From CAMYLR01 sp039590215 (GTDB taxonomy: Bacteria > Gemmatimonadota > Gemmatimonadetes > JACCXV01 > JAHWKZ01), in contig JBDHFX010000029.1 of assembly GCA_039590215.1 (NCBI GenBank), positions 1 to 21,126 of the forward strand: a stretch of DNA of 21,126 bases, in the 5' to 3' direction. Shown in pieces: positions 6,641 through 15,104 of the stretch (positions are counted from its first letter, which is position 1; each line of letters begins with the position of its first letter). The notes under the pieces were generated by a model. It made no database searches, was not told where the DNA came from, and saw only the letters and a program-made list of their open reading frames with translations. Both the position numbers and the translations under genes were made by a program.

Positions 6641-7849
6641 CTACCGACCGGCCAATGCTTCGACCGGATCGAGCGCCGCCGCCCGCCGAGCCGGCAGGAT
6701 CCCGAACACGACCCCGCTTGTGACGGCGATCGCTACCGCGGCGATCGGCGCCCACACCGGCGGCCCCAACGGCAGCACGGGGTAGAGCCGCCCGATCAGC
6801 CAACTCCCACCCTGGCCTATAAGGAGCCCAGCCATTGCGCCGACAAACGACAGCATGATCGCTTCGGCCAAGAACAGGGTCATGATCTGCCGCCGCGCTG
6901 CACCGAGTGCTTTGAGAAGCCCGATCTCCGCCGTTCGCTGGCTTACGGCGACCAGCATCACGTTCATGATCAAGATGCCCGCTACCGCGAGGCTGATGCC
7001 GGCAATCCCGGCTAGCGCCAGAGTCAACGCGCCGAAGATCCGATCGAATGTCGCCAGGACCGCGTCCTGAGTAACAGCCGTTATGTCCTCCTCACCTTGG
7101 TGGCGCTCAGTAATCACGCGCCGGATCTCGTCGCGAGCTCGCTCCATGTCGTCCCGGCTGTGCGCCGACGTAATGATCCGAAAAAGCGACTCGGTGTTGA
7201 ACAAAGCTTGGGCCGAAGCAACAGGGATAATCGCGACATCCTGGACGTCGATACCGATCGTTCGTCCCTCGGTGGCCAGGAGCCCGATAACACGGAACCG
7301 ACGGTCGCCGATCCTGATCCACTCACCGATCGCAGGTGCGTCCCCGAACAGCTCGTCCTTGAGCTTCATTCCGATCACCGCCACGCTCGACGGTCGCTCG
7401 GGATCGCCGGGTGGGAGGAATCGGCCGCGCTCCATCGACCAGTTGCGAATCTCGAGAAACGAAGCCGTCGATCCGAAGATCGGCACCTCGCGTTCGAGGC
7501 CTCCCCATTGCACGCTACCCGCGCCTAGCACGACCGGCGCGACCTTGTCGATGGTTGCGATCCGTTCCAGCGCAATTGCGTCCCGTATCGTCAGGTCGCG
7601 CGGGGTCTGCCCCGCCAGCAGCGTCAAGCCGCTGCCGCTCGTTTCGCTTCGACCGGGGAGCACTATGATGAGGTTGGTGCCGAGCGACGAGAACTCGGCG
7701 GTGACGTAGCGTCGGGCGGCCTCGCCGAGCGAAGTCAGCATGACGACTGCCGCGACGCCGATCGCGGTGGCGAGCAGCAGCATCACCGAACGCAATCGCG
7801 TTCGCACCAGCGTCCCCCAAGACAAGCGAAGCATGTCCCGCGCTCTCAC
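6641..7849 (-). CDS. ABC transporter permease (MacB/FtsX type), first of pair
   Basis: This 402-residue permease has the same topology as its downstream neighbour: a membrane segment at about 18-40 (MLLLATAIGVAAVVML), a periplasmic domain to about 265, then three segments. The coupling segment reads SQRTAEIGLLKALGAARRQI and the C-terminus PARRAAALDPVEALAGR. The ATG at 7849 overlaps the TGA of the ATPase gene (7846-7849), implying translational coupling. MacB normally carries its ATPase on the same chain; here ATPase and two permeases are separate, an arrangement like LolC/LolE with LolD. The export substrate cannot be told from sequence. Confidence 0.9.
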   Translation of the reverse strand: MRARDMLRLSWGTLVRTRLRSVMLLLATAIGVAAVVMLTSLGEAARRYVTAEFSSLGTNLIIVLPGRSETSGSGLTLLAGQTPRDLTIRDAIALERIATIDKVAPVVLGAGSVQWGGLEREVPIFGSTASFLEIRNWSMERGRFLPPGDPERPSSVAVIGMKLKDELFGDAPAIGEWIRIGDRRFRVIGLLATEGRTIGIDVQDVAIIPVASAQALFNTESLFRIITSAHSRDDMERARDEIRRVITERHQGEEDITAVTQDAVLATFDRIFGALTLALAGIAGISLAVAGILIMNVMLVAVSQRTAEIGLLKALGAARRQIMTLFLAEAIMLSFVGAMAGLLIGQGGSWLIGRLYPVLPLGPPVWAPIAAVAIAVTSGVVFGILPARRAAALDPVEALAGR

Positions 7850-8526
7850 ACGCGCCTCCGCACGTCCTCGACGAGCCGACCGTCCATCATCGTCAGCGAT
7901 CGCTCAGCCCGTTTGCCGATCTGCGGGTCGTGGGTGACGACGATTACCGCCATCCCGGCGGTGTGGAGCGCTTCGATGATCTCGACGACTTCTTTCCCAG
8001 TGGTGGTATCGAGGTTGCCGGTCGGCTCATCGGCGAGCAGTACGCCGGGTCGCATCACGGTCGCTCGGGCGATCGCAACGCGTTGGCGCTCGCCGCCTGA
8101 GAGCTGATCGGGACGGTGGTGCGAGCGCTCAGTCAGCCCCATCTGGGCGATGGCGGTCTTGACCATCGGTCGGCGGTCGACCGGCGCACGACCGGCCAGT
8201 ACCAACGGTAGCTCGACGTTCTCGGCCGCCGTTAGTCGTGGCACGAGATGGAAGAACTGGAACACGAAGCCGATGTTCTCGCTGCGGGCACGAGCCTGCT
8301 CGTCATCCGACAGCGTCGTCGTGTCGCGACCATTCAATCGGTACGTGCCTGCGGTTAGCCGATCAAGCAAGCCGATGATGTTGAGCAACGTCGATTTGCC
8401 CGAGCCCGAAGGCCCCATGAGCGATACGTACTCGCCGGCGGCGATGGTGAGATCGACGCCGTCCAGTGCGTGAACCTCTTGGTCTCCCACTTGGAAGACA
8501 CGATGGACCTGCGCGAGCTCGATCAT
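7846..8526 (-). CDS. ABC transporter ATP-binding protein (MacB/LolD type)
   Basis: This 226-residue ATPase powers the two permeases. All motifs are intact: Walker A GPSGSGKS (38-45), Q-loop Q90, signature LSGGERQ (142-148), Walker B VLLADEP (162-167) with the catalytic Glu, D-loop NLD, and switch H199. The DEPTGNLDTTTG stretch and FFHLVPRLTAAENV are characteristic of the MacB/LolD/FtsE branch of exporters and mechanotransmission ABC systems. ATG at 8526 lies 6 nt after the stop of the membrane-fusion gene, and its own stop overlaps the next start. It is a stand-alone nucleotide-binding subunit rather than a fused MacB. Confidence 0.95.
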   Translation of the reverse strand: MIELAQVHRVFQVGDQEVHALDGVDLTIAAGEYVSLMGPSGSGKSTLLNIIGLLDRLTAGTYRLNGRDTTTLSDDEQARARSENIGFVFQFFHLVPRLTAAENVELPLVLAGRAPVDRRPMVKTAIAQMGLTERSHHRPDQLSGGERQRVAIARATVMRPGVLLADEPTGNLDTTTGKEVVEIIEALHTAGMAVIVVTHDPQIGKRAERSLTMMDGRLVEDVRRRV

Positions 8527-8532
8527 GCGCCG

Positions 8533-9663
8533 CTACTCCGGCTGGGCTCGGGCCCCTGGCTCCACGCCGTCACGGTCGACGGAGACGACCACGACTTCAC
8601 CCTCCTCGAGCCCCGACACGACCTCGGTGTGTTGCCAGTTCGAGACCCCGATCTCAATTGTGCGCTCTTCGATTCTATCGTCGACGAGTATCAGAACGTG
8701 GTCGCCTTCGAGCACCGCCTGACTTGGAACGCGCAGCACGCCATCGCGGTTGGCAAGGATGACTTCGACGTCGGCGCTATAGCCCGGCAGCAGAACGGCC
8801 AGCGCCTCGGGATCATCGATCTCGGCCTCGATGTCCACCGTACGGGCTTGCCTCTCGACGTCCAACACGTAGGGTGCGACGCGGCGCACGGTGGCTGGAA
8901 AAGTGCGGTCGGGGAAGGCGTCCATGCTCACGCGTGCTGGCATTCCGGCGCGAATGGCAGGCGCGTCGACCTCGTCGATCGGTGCCTTGATGAACAGACA
9001 CGAGTTGTCGATCAGATCGACCGCAGGTGGGGTCGGGATGCCGACCGGAGAGGGTGTCAGGAACTCGCCCAGCTCGCCGTTGATCTCGGCCACTGTGCCG
9101 TCGAAAGGCGCCCGGAGCACCGTCCGCTCGAGCGTTGCACGGGCGACGGCGACTCGGGCATCCGCGGCCTGGACGCTGGAGCGAGCCGCTTCGCACCCTG
9201 CGGCGGTCGCCGTGGCTTCCCCGGTCGCGATATCGAACTCGTCTTGCGATGCGGCGTCGAGGTCTCTGAGCTGAACGGTTCGCTGGGCCCTTTTCTTGGC
9301 CACGTCCGCCCGCGCGCAAGCCTCGGTTGTCAGATTGCGAGCCGAAGCTGCATCCCGTTCAGCCAAGCGTACGTCGGCTGCGAGATCTTCGTTCCACAGC
9401 TCAAGCAAGATCTGCCCCGCCTCGACGTCATCTCCCTCGCGAACCGGGAGCCGTGCGATCTGGCCGCCGACCTGGGGCGCCAGACCGGCTCGCCGGCAGG
9501 CGTCGACGGTGCCGGCGCGGGTGTTGGCGACCGTTTCTTCGACCAGCCCTATCTCGACCGAAGCGACGGTCACGGTGACCGGATCGGGTCTGGTGGCGCA
9601 CCACCCCACCCCTGCGAGCACAGCGATGACGACGATGGCGATGACGATTCGTTTGCGCGTCAT
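8533..9663 (-). CDS. HlyD/MacA-type membrane-fusion protein
   Basis: This is a periplasmic adaptor of 376 residues, anchored by one N-terminal membrane helix (about 4-22). A split biotinyl-lipoyl domain (about 50-78, ending in GDDVEAGQILLELW, and about 175-190, LRAPFDGTVAEINGELGEF) flanks a short helical hairpin (about 85-165). Beta-barrel (about 205-290) and membrane-proximal (about 300-370) domains follow. It probably joins the ABC subunits to an outer-membrane channel, which is not encoded here. Unusually it has several cysteines, including two or three in the hairpin. GAAAGGA precedes the ATG, the first gene of the operon. A 423-codon open frame on the opposite strand is its shadow. Confidence 0.9.
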   Translation of the reverse strand: MTRKRIVIAIVVIAVLAGVGWCATRPDPVTVTVASVEIGLVEETVANTRAGTVDACRRAGLAPQVGGQIARLPVREGDDVEAGQILLELWNEDLAADVRLAERDAASARNLTTEACARADVAKKRAQRTVQLRDLDAASQDEFDIATGEATATAAGCEAARSSVQAADARVAVARATLERTVLRAPFDGTVAEINGELGEFLTPSPVGIPTPPAVDLIDNSCLFIKAPIDEVDAPAIRAGMPARVSMDAFPDRTFPATVRRVAPYVLDVERQARTVDIEAEIDDPEALAVLLPGYSADVEVILANRDGVLRVPSQAVLEGDHVLILVDDRIEERTIEIGVSNWQHTEVVSGLEEGEVVVVSVDRDGVEPGARAQPE

Positions 9664-9695
9664 TGCTTCCTTTCTACTAGACGGATTTCCGTCCC

Positions 9696-9725
9696 ATCGT
9701 CTTCAATTGCGGTAGCTAGCGTCAA
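9696..9725 (-). promoter_or_regulatory. Candidate promoter of the export operon
   Basis: On the minus strand, TTGACG (9725-9720) and GACGAT (9701-9696) are 18 nt apart, leaving a leader of about 25-30 nt before the membrane-fusion ATG at 9663. An alternative pair, TTGAAG with TCTAGT, has a 19-nt spacer. The 112-nt gap is shared with the divergent rhodanese promoter. Confidence 0.3.
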
Positions 9726-9737
9726 TGTAACTCCCAT

Positions 9738-9766
9738 TTGACGGTCCACCGACAGAGAGCTAGGGT
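9738..9766 (+). promoter_or_regulatory. Probable rhodanese lipoprotein promoter
   Basis: TTGACG (9738-9743) and TAGGGT (9761-9766) are separated by exactly 17 nt. The -10 ends 9 nt before the ATG at 9776, so the mRNA would begin at or within a few bases of the start codon. No good Shine-Dalgarno is present. This is the same -35 hexamer and layout as the preT promoter. Confidence 0.45.
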
Positions 9767-9775
9767 GGTCGAGCG

Positions 9776-10735
9776 ATGCAGCGCCTCAAAATGATGTCTT
9801 CGGTTGTCCTGTTATGTGTCGGTGCGGCTTGTGGCGCGGAGGAAACTGAGTCCGAGATGACTGCCGGTGCGCCGGAGCCGAACGCCGAAGCTTCGTCTAT
9901 CGACGACCGCGGATATGCTGCCTCCGCCCGCCTGGTTACAACCGGTTGGGTCCAAGAGCACCTCGAAGACCCCTCCATGTTGTTGATCGATCTTCGGCCG
10001 CGGGAGGAGTACGACGCGGGACACATACCTGGCGCCGCCCACCTACCTGCGAAGGAAACGTTCCAGGCCGATGATGTGCGTGGTGTGCCTGGAATGCTCC
10101 CGACGAGGGCGTATATCGCTGAGGCGTTGGGCTCGATCGGTGCCACGCCAGAGACGACGCTGGTCTTTTATGACGACGCACAGAATGTTTGGTCGGCGCG
10201 GGCGATCTGGGCGCTATCGGTCTACAAGCATGCCGATGCTCGATTGATGGATGGGGCCTGGAAGCTGTGGAAGGTGGAGGGGCGGCCCACGAGTGATACC
10301 ACACCGACGAGCACCCCGTCTCAATATGCGTTCAAGGGTTCGCCCGACACGTCGATCGTGGCCACGTGGAGTGACGTGGTAGCGTCGATCGATGACCCGG
10401 GAGCGCTCGTTTGCGACACCCGCTCTGCAGCCGAGTACGACGGGGAGAGCGTCCGCGCAGCGCGTAGCGGTCACGTTCCAGGAAGCGTTCTCATCGAGTG
10501 GAGTGAGGCTGTCGGCGAAACCGGCGAGTTCCTGCCGGCGGACGAGCTTCACTCGCTCTACGATTCGGCCGGTGTAACCGGCGACCACGTTACGTTCACG
10601 CTGTGTCAAAGCGGTGTGCGAGCCGCCCACACGTGGTTCGTGCTCACCGACTTGTTGGGTTACGACGACGTGCGCATGTATGACGGGTCGTGGGTCGAGT
10701 ACGGGAACCGCGAGGATTCCCCGATCGCGAACTAG
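9776..10735 (+). CDS. Two-domain rhodanese-like sulfurtransferase, predicted lipoprotein
   Basis: This 319-residue protein resembles thiosulfate/3-mercaptopyruvate sulfurtransferases, which move sulfane sulfur to thiophilic acceptors. The signal sequence has K5, a hydrophobic core (7-18) and lipobox V-G-A-A-C with the acylated Cys at position 19, followed by an acidic linker. It is therefore probably membrane-anchored on the outer face. The N-terminal rhodanese domain (about 50-170, with LIDLRPREEYDAGHIPGA) lacks the catalytic Cys: FYDDAQNVWSARA has D134 there, as usual for the structural half. The C-terminal domain (about 195-312) carries active-site C277 in the loop CQSGVRAAH. The lipobox has Gly at -3, which is atypical but allowed. 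It converges on the copper gene with a 9-nt gap. Confidence 0.87.
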   Translation: MQRLKMMSSVVLLCVGAACGAEETESEMTAGAPEPNAEASSIDDRGYAASARLVTTGWVQEHLEDPSMLLIDLRPREEYDAGHIPGAAHLPAKETFQADDVRGVPGMLPTRAYIAEALGSIGATPETTLVFYDDAQNVWSARAIWALSVYKHADARLMDGAWKLWKVEGRPTSDTTPTSTPSQYAFKGSPDTSIVATWSDVVASIDDPGALVCDTRSAAEYDGESVRAARSGHVPGSVLIEWSEAVGETGEFLPADELHSLYDSAGVTGDHVTFTLCQSGVRAAHTWFVLTDLLGYDDVRMYDGSWVEYGNREDSPIAN

Positions 10736-10744
10736 TCCTTTCCG

Positions 10745-12097
10745 CTAGGCGCCTGGTGGTGGAGTGGCGGCCAGTACACCGGCGACAATTAAGACCAAGA
10801 TCATGAGCACGGTTTCCCAGGCGGCACTGCGGGTGAGCTGTTCGGGTGTTGAATCGTGATCAAGCGTCGGGAGCAACCGGGTCCGATTCCGCGCGCCGAA
10901 GATCATCAACCCGACCAACCCCACCGTTTTGGCGCCGAGCAAAGCTCCGTAGCGCGTTCCCAGAAGGTTGATCGGCGATCCCGCGATCAGCGCGGACTGA
11001 GCGAAACCAGTCACCACGATCGCTGCCACTGCCAAGAGCGCCAGCTTCGACGTTTGTTGGGCGGCGCGATGAAACCCGGTCGCCGGCAGCGCACAGACGG
11101 CGAGTGAGATCAGCCCGCCCAGCCAAAGCGCTACCGCGATCAGATGAACTGTCTTGATCGGGATCGAGAGCGCAGGGGAGAACTCGACCGCGTGCCCGAG
11201 CGCGCCACCGATCGCGACCGCGACGATCGCCAAGCCTGCGGCCAGCGCCGGTTTTCTAAAGACGGCGAACACCACTGCGGCCATGGTTGCAAGCGTCAGC
11301 CGTAGCGCCTCGTGTCGACCCGCCATGGTGTCCAAGACGGCCGAGATCGTCTCGCCGTCAAGCTTGCCCAACGGCGCGATCGACTGGACCCAGACGATGG
11401 CGTGGGCGGCGAGCAGAAGCGGCGCCATCAATGCCAGCACGCTGGCCACTCGCCGCATTCTTCCGAGATCATCCGCTCCGAGCCGAGTCATGTGCGCGAG
11501 GAGTCCTGCCAGGGCGAGCAACGCGCCGATCGCAAGTCCGCTCAGCGCACCCATCCCGATAATGCCGTTGTCAGACGGTGGTTGTGACATCTCGGTTGGG
11601 GCCGCGGGATCAGTCGCCGTTGACGTGTCGATCGGCAACTCTTCGCGCGCGACCTGAAACGTCAACCGTCCTTGGATCCTATGACCATCGGCTGACACAG
11701 TGCTCCACTCGATCGTGTAAGCACCGTTGCCGAGCCCTGGCAGTCGTGCCACCAGAACCTGGCTTTCGTCTTCGCTGCTGGGATTGAGCTCGAGCTGTGC
11801 GCCGTCCGCCGTGACTAGCCGGATCACGCTAAGGGCTGGTTCGACCGGACCGCTGAAGACGAGCCGAACCTCCGGTGGACTGGTGATCAACGACTCGCCG
11901 TCCGCCGGTTTCGAGGAGATCAGCTCTGTGTGAAGTGCGCTGGTCGATCGACCATTCAGCGGCTCAAGGCCGGTGATCGATACCGCGACGGCGGCCAGGA
12001 TGATGACTGCAGTGCGCTTGGCGCGCGTGGTCAAAAAACCTCTCAATCTGTCCGTGAAGCCCAAACTCGCTGGACTCGAGGATCGAAAAGGCGACAA
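10745..12097 (-). CDS. CopC-CopD fusion, copper-binding and copper-transport membrane protein
   Basis: This 450-residue protein joins a periplasmic CopC domain to a CopD membrane domain, a fusion linked to copper resistance or uptake. After a signal helix (about 28-44) the CopC part spans about 54-150. H56, near the expected mature N-terminus, is followed by SSKPADGE, and H139 lies in TVSADGH; both positions match copper-site histidines of the family. About eight membrane segments follow (180-445), with the CopD hallmark KTVHLIAVALWLGGL. The start is uncertain. TTG 12097 gives the longest frame, but TTG 12034, preceded by GAGAGG with a 4-nt spacer, yields a more normal signal peptide starting MTTRAKRTA. 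No other copper gene is adjacent. Confidence 0.88.
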   Translation of the reverse strand: MSPFRSSSPASLGFTDRLRGFLTTRAKRTAVIILAAVAVSITGLEPLNGRSTSALHTELISSKPADGESLITSPPEVRLVFSGPVEPALSVIRLVTADGAQLELNPSSEDESQVLVARLPGLGNGAYTIEWSTVSADGHRIQGRLTFQVAREELPIDTSTATDPAAPTEMSQPPSDNGIIGMGALSGLAIGALLALAGLLAHMTRLGADDLGRMRRVASVLALMAPLLLAAHAIVWVQSIAPLGKLDGETISAVLDTMAGRHEALRLTLATMAAVVFAVFRKPALAAGLAIVAVAIGGALGHAVEFSPALSIPIKTVHLIAVALWLGGLISLAVCALPATGFHRAAQQTSKLALLAVAAIVVTGFAQSALIAGSPINLLGTRYGALLGAKTVGLVGLMIFGARNRTRLLPTLDHDSTPEQLTRSAAWETVLMILVLIVAGVLAATPPPGA

Positions 12098-12146
12098 CTT
12101 ACGCTTTTACCCCACTTTACCGCGACGACGGAGGATTCTGATACAG

Positions 12147-14465
12147 ATGAGGTGGAAGGACAGTCTGGCGGTCGGGTGCTTGGTGTTCCTCCTGGCGCTG
12201 ACTTTTGCACCCTGGTGGGCGGGCGACCGTGTCTTCGCGCCGATGGACATCCTGTACGAGATGTTCGAGCCGTGGGCTGAGGGTAGCAAAGAGGTCGAGG
12301 TTCACAATCATTTCACCGTGGACGCCATACGCGGGTTCCTCATACCGCGACAAGTCGCGGCGCGGTCTTTCAAGGAAGATGGCTTTATCGGTTGGGACGA
12401 TCTCATTCACGGTGGTGATCCGGGCTATGCGGATACCATGTCGACGTACGGTGACTGGACCACGCAACTCCACCGGTTTCTAAGTTTCTGGACCGCGTGG
12501 CACCTTGGTCTCGCTGCGCAGTTCTTTATCGCCGCTCTCGGCATGTTCGTTTTCTTGCGCTCGCGGAGAATCGGGCCTGCGATAGCCTTTGTTGGTGCGA
12601 TCGCCTTTGCTGCTAATGGCCAGTTTGTTGTCTGGATCTATCACAGGTTCCAGTTAGGCGGTTTCTGCTGGGCACCGTGGATGCTTTGGGCGATGTGCGC
12701 TCACCGAGAAGGGAGGCGATGGGCGTGGCCGCTCGCGCCGGTCTTCACAGCCCTGGCACTTCTTGGCGGGACCCTCCAAACCAACGTGTACGTAGTGCTT
12801 TTGCTTGGGGCGGTATGGGCCGGTTGGGCGTGGGAGTCGAGACACGACCGGCGACGGCTATGGGAGGCTAGTTGGAGCATTGGGTTGTGGGGGTTCTTTG
12901 GCTTGGGCCTGGCCGCGTTTCACATACTCCCGACTATCGCGGCGCTCTTGGAGAGCACGGCTTCTGGTATGGGCTACTTCAGATACACACAGGGCGTTTT
13001 TGAGCCCTTCCTATCCGGAGTTTTCTTTATCGGTCAAATTTTCCCATCATTGTTCGGAAGCCCCCAATCGGTTGATCTAAGCAAAGCCTTGGGGCGCGAC
13101 CTCTTTAACATCGCCTTCTTTGGCTTTCTCCCGATGATCGTGGCGATACGGTCGTTATTCCTCAAGGAAGCACCGGCTGTGGCCCGATCCCTTATTCTGT
13201 TTGGCGCGCTGATCCCACTGACACCATTGGTTGGCACTGTCTATCATCGGGTTCAGTTGCTCTTTGTCATCGGCGGCATCTGGGCGTTCGCCTGGTACTG
13301 GGAGAACTATCGCGACGATCGGGAACAGGCGCTCTATCGTTGGCTGTCGTGGACGCTCGCCATTCTCGCGGGCATTTGGCTTCTCCTGAGCGTTGCCAGT
13401 TGGCTCAGGGAAGAACAGCTCGTAGCCTTTGCGCAAAACGAACTGCTCACACGAATGGCCCAGGGTGCAGGGCAGTTTAGGGTATTTGAAGATTGGATGC
13501 TTCAGAGGGCTGAACGCCTCGTTTACGAGCTGCGAATCTGGCACCCGAGACAGTACGTCCCACTGATCGCTGCATTTGCCGGTCTGTTTGCCATCCGACT
13601 GCGATTCGGTCGCCTCGCGCGCTACGCGGTGCCGCTGCTTTTGGCGGCAGTTGTCGCTGAGCTGGCGACCTTTTCAGTCAAGTGGGTCAGTGTAACGGAT
13701 TCGGAGGAGTATCCCTTTTATCAAGAGACCGCGGATATCTCAACGCTACGTCAGCTGGTGGGGCCCGGGAGGGTGTATGTCGTTGAGCTTCCCGATCGGC
13801 CGGGGCTTTTTCCCATGTACACATTGACCATGTATGGCGTAGCGACGATCCAGCAGCGCAGTAGAATTGTTCCCCCCAACATGTGGCAGGAAGCAGGGTT
13901 CGGTACCGATGCCCGAACTCTGGGACGGCTAGCAGTGACGCACGCGGTCACGTACGCCGACGCGGAGATAGAGGGGGAGGGTTGGACGTTGCAGTACCTG
14001 GGGGATCGTCTCAGCGTCTGGGAGAATCAGTTCGGGATACCGAAGTACTTGCCGCTTCGGGTTGGAGATGATTTCTGGGCGGGCGACTTCGAGCCACAGC
14101 TGCCACCGGTGCGTACGATCATGGGGACGCCAAACCGACGGCTGGTGGAGGTGCCGGTTGGTGCGAGCGTGTTGAGAGTCGCCGAAAACTGGTCTGAAGG
14201 TTGGCAGTATCGAGTCGGCAGCGCCGATTGGCGTCCTGTCGAACGGGCGCCCGATTGGAGTATGATCATCGATCTCGGCGATCGACTGACATCGAGTGCG
14301 GAGATCGAAATGCGGTATCGACCTCAGCGGCGCGTCGTAGGGCGGTGGTTGTCGCTCACTTCACTCGTTGTTTTGTTGCTGTTCGTTGGGTTTTCGTACC
14401 ACTCCGGACTGTTTCTAGTCGCATCCAGCAGCGTTAACGCAGACGGTGAAAGCAGGGTGCAATGA
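12147..14465 (+). CDS. YfhO-like multipass membrane protein (probable GT-C-type)
   Basis: This 772-residue integral membrane protein resembles the YfhO group, large membrane proteins implicated in glycosylation of cell-envelope polymers in Firmicutes. It has a first helix (6-24), a long external loop with D34, a VHNHFTVDAI block and GDPGYADTMSTYGDW, then about ten more helices to about 550, a soluble domain (about 560-745), and one final helix. The early external loop with acidic residues resembles GT-C glycosyltransferases, but no donor specificity can be read. The open frame extends upstream to 11973, antisense to copCD. I use ATG 12147, which has GGAGG at 12130-12134 and begins right before the first helix. 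The ATGA overlap with the next gene implies coupling. Confidence 0.75.
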   Translation: MRWKDSLAVGCLVFLLALTFAPWWAGDRVFAPMDILYEMFEPWAEGSKEVEVHNHFTVDAIRGFLIPRQVAARSFKEDGFIGWDDLIHGGDPGYADTMSTYGDWTTQLHRFLSFWTAWHLGLAAQFFIAALGMFVFLRSRRIGPAIAFVGAIAFAANGQFVVWIYHRFQLGGFCWAPWMLWAMCAHREGRRWAWPLAPVFTALALLGGTLQTNVYVVLLLGAVWAGWAWESRHDRRRLWEASWSIGLWGFFGLGLAAFHILPTIAALLESTASGMGYFRYTQGVFEPFLSGVFFIGQIFPSLFGSPQSVDLSKALGRDLFNIAFFGFLPMIVAIRSLFLKEAPAVARSLILFGALIPLTPLVGTVYHRVQLLFVIGGIWAFAWYWENYRDDREQALYRWLSWTLAILAGIWLLLSVASWLREEQLVAFAQNELLTRMAQGAGQFRVFEDWMLQRAERLVYELRIWHPRQYVPLIAAFAGLFAIRLRFGRLARYAVPLLLAAVVAELATFSVKWVSVTDSEEYPFYQETADISTLRQLVGPGRVYVVELPDRPGLFPMYTLTMYGVATIQQRSRIVPPNMWQEAGFGTDARTLGRLAVTHAVTYADAEIEGEGWTLQYLGDRLSVWENQFGIPKYLPLRVGDDFWAGDFEPQLPPVRTIMGTPNRRLVEVPVGASVLRVAENWSEGWQYRVGSADWRPVERAPDWSMIIDLGDRLTSSAEIEMRYRPQRRVVGRWLSLTSLVVLLLFVGFSYHSGLFLVASSSVNADGESRVQ

Positions 14466-14971
14466 CCAGTAATCCAGATCGAAGCGCGGAACTCGACACG
14501 CTACAGTGTCCGAGCTGTGGCGGTGCTCTCGAGGACGGTTTTCTACTGGGTCAGTACAGTCGCCTGCGTTGGTCCGCTAGCGCCCCCGGTATCACGATCC
14601 TACAGGGTATTCCGCTGGCGGTCAGACCGAAGCGCTTCTGGCTGTCCAAGGAGTTTCTGTTTCGCTCTCCAAACCTTCCCGCCGCGCGATGCGCGAATTG
14701 CAAGATCGGCCTGTTCGCCTACACCAATGACGCCGCCGAGATGCCCGGGCGGGACACCTTCTTTGCGCACGCGATTTTCGGCTTGCTCCTCGGTTGGCTT
14801 GGCGCATTCGCCATCTTGATGCGCCAGATTCTGATTCGCGGTGGGGCCGCTGAACCGTTCGTCCTACCACTGTTAATCGTCGGGCTGGGGTTGATGATCG
14901 CAGGCATCATCGTGGCGCTCCGCGGGATCCGCCGTAAACGGCAGGCGGTCGAGCTAGCGACTCGGGCGTAG
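14462..14971 (+). CDS. Zinc-ribbon membrane protein (DUF6487-like)
   Basis: This 169-residue protein has an N-terminal CPSCG (C16, C19) and a distant CANCK, which together could form a zinc ribbon. Between them lie the phrase EDGFLLGQYSRLRWS and a block around KRFWLSKEFLF. Two C-terminal membrane helices (about 103-120 and 133-152) end in a basic tail RGIRRKRQ. This resembles a DUF6487-type domain; function is unknown to me. The ATG at 14462 overlaps the stop of the YfhO-like gene (ATGA), so both are probably made together and may work together at the membrane. The family call is moderate; the gene itself is clear. Confidence 0.72.
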   Translation: MTSNPDRSAELDTLQCPSCGGALEDGFLLGQYSRLRWSASAPGITILQGIPLAVRPKRFWLSKEFLFRSPNLPAARCANCKIGLFAYTNDAAEMPGRDTFFAHAIFGLLLGWLGAFAILMRQILIRGGAAEPFVLPLLIVGLGLMIAGIIVALRGIRRKRQAVELATRA

Positions 14972-15104
14972 CCCAGCGGCCGAAAACCAGTCGGGATTCC
15001 CGGGTGGGAACAAACCCCTCCATCGCCGGTAGTATCGAGTTACCGCTTGAGTGACCGACTCCCGGACGCCCCGGGGGGCGGACCCGATTTCTAGGGAGGG
15101 ATCG

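Noticed and set aside
8470..9741. Open frame of 423 codons on the plus strand
   Set aside because: It is antisense to the membrane-fusion protein, whose domain order and operon spacing are clear. Composition is atypical and no family motif is seen.
11973..12146. Upstream extension of the YfhO-like gene
   Set aside because: It would run antisense through copCD, adds a basic stretch unlike the family N-terminus and lies before the GGAGG that serves ATG 12147.
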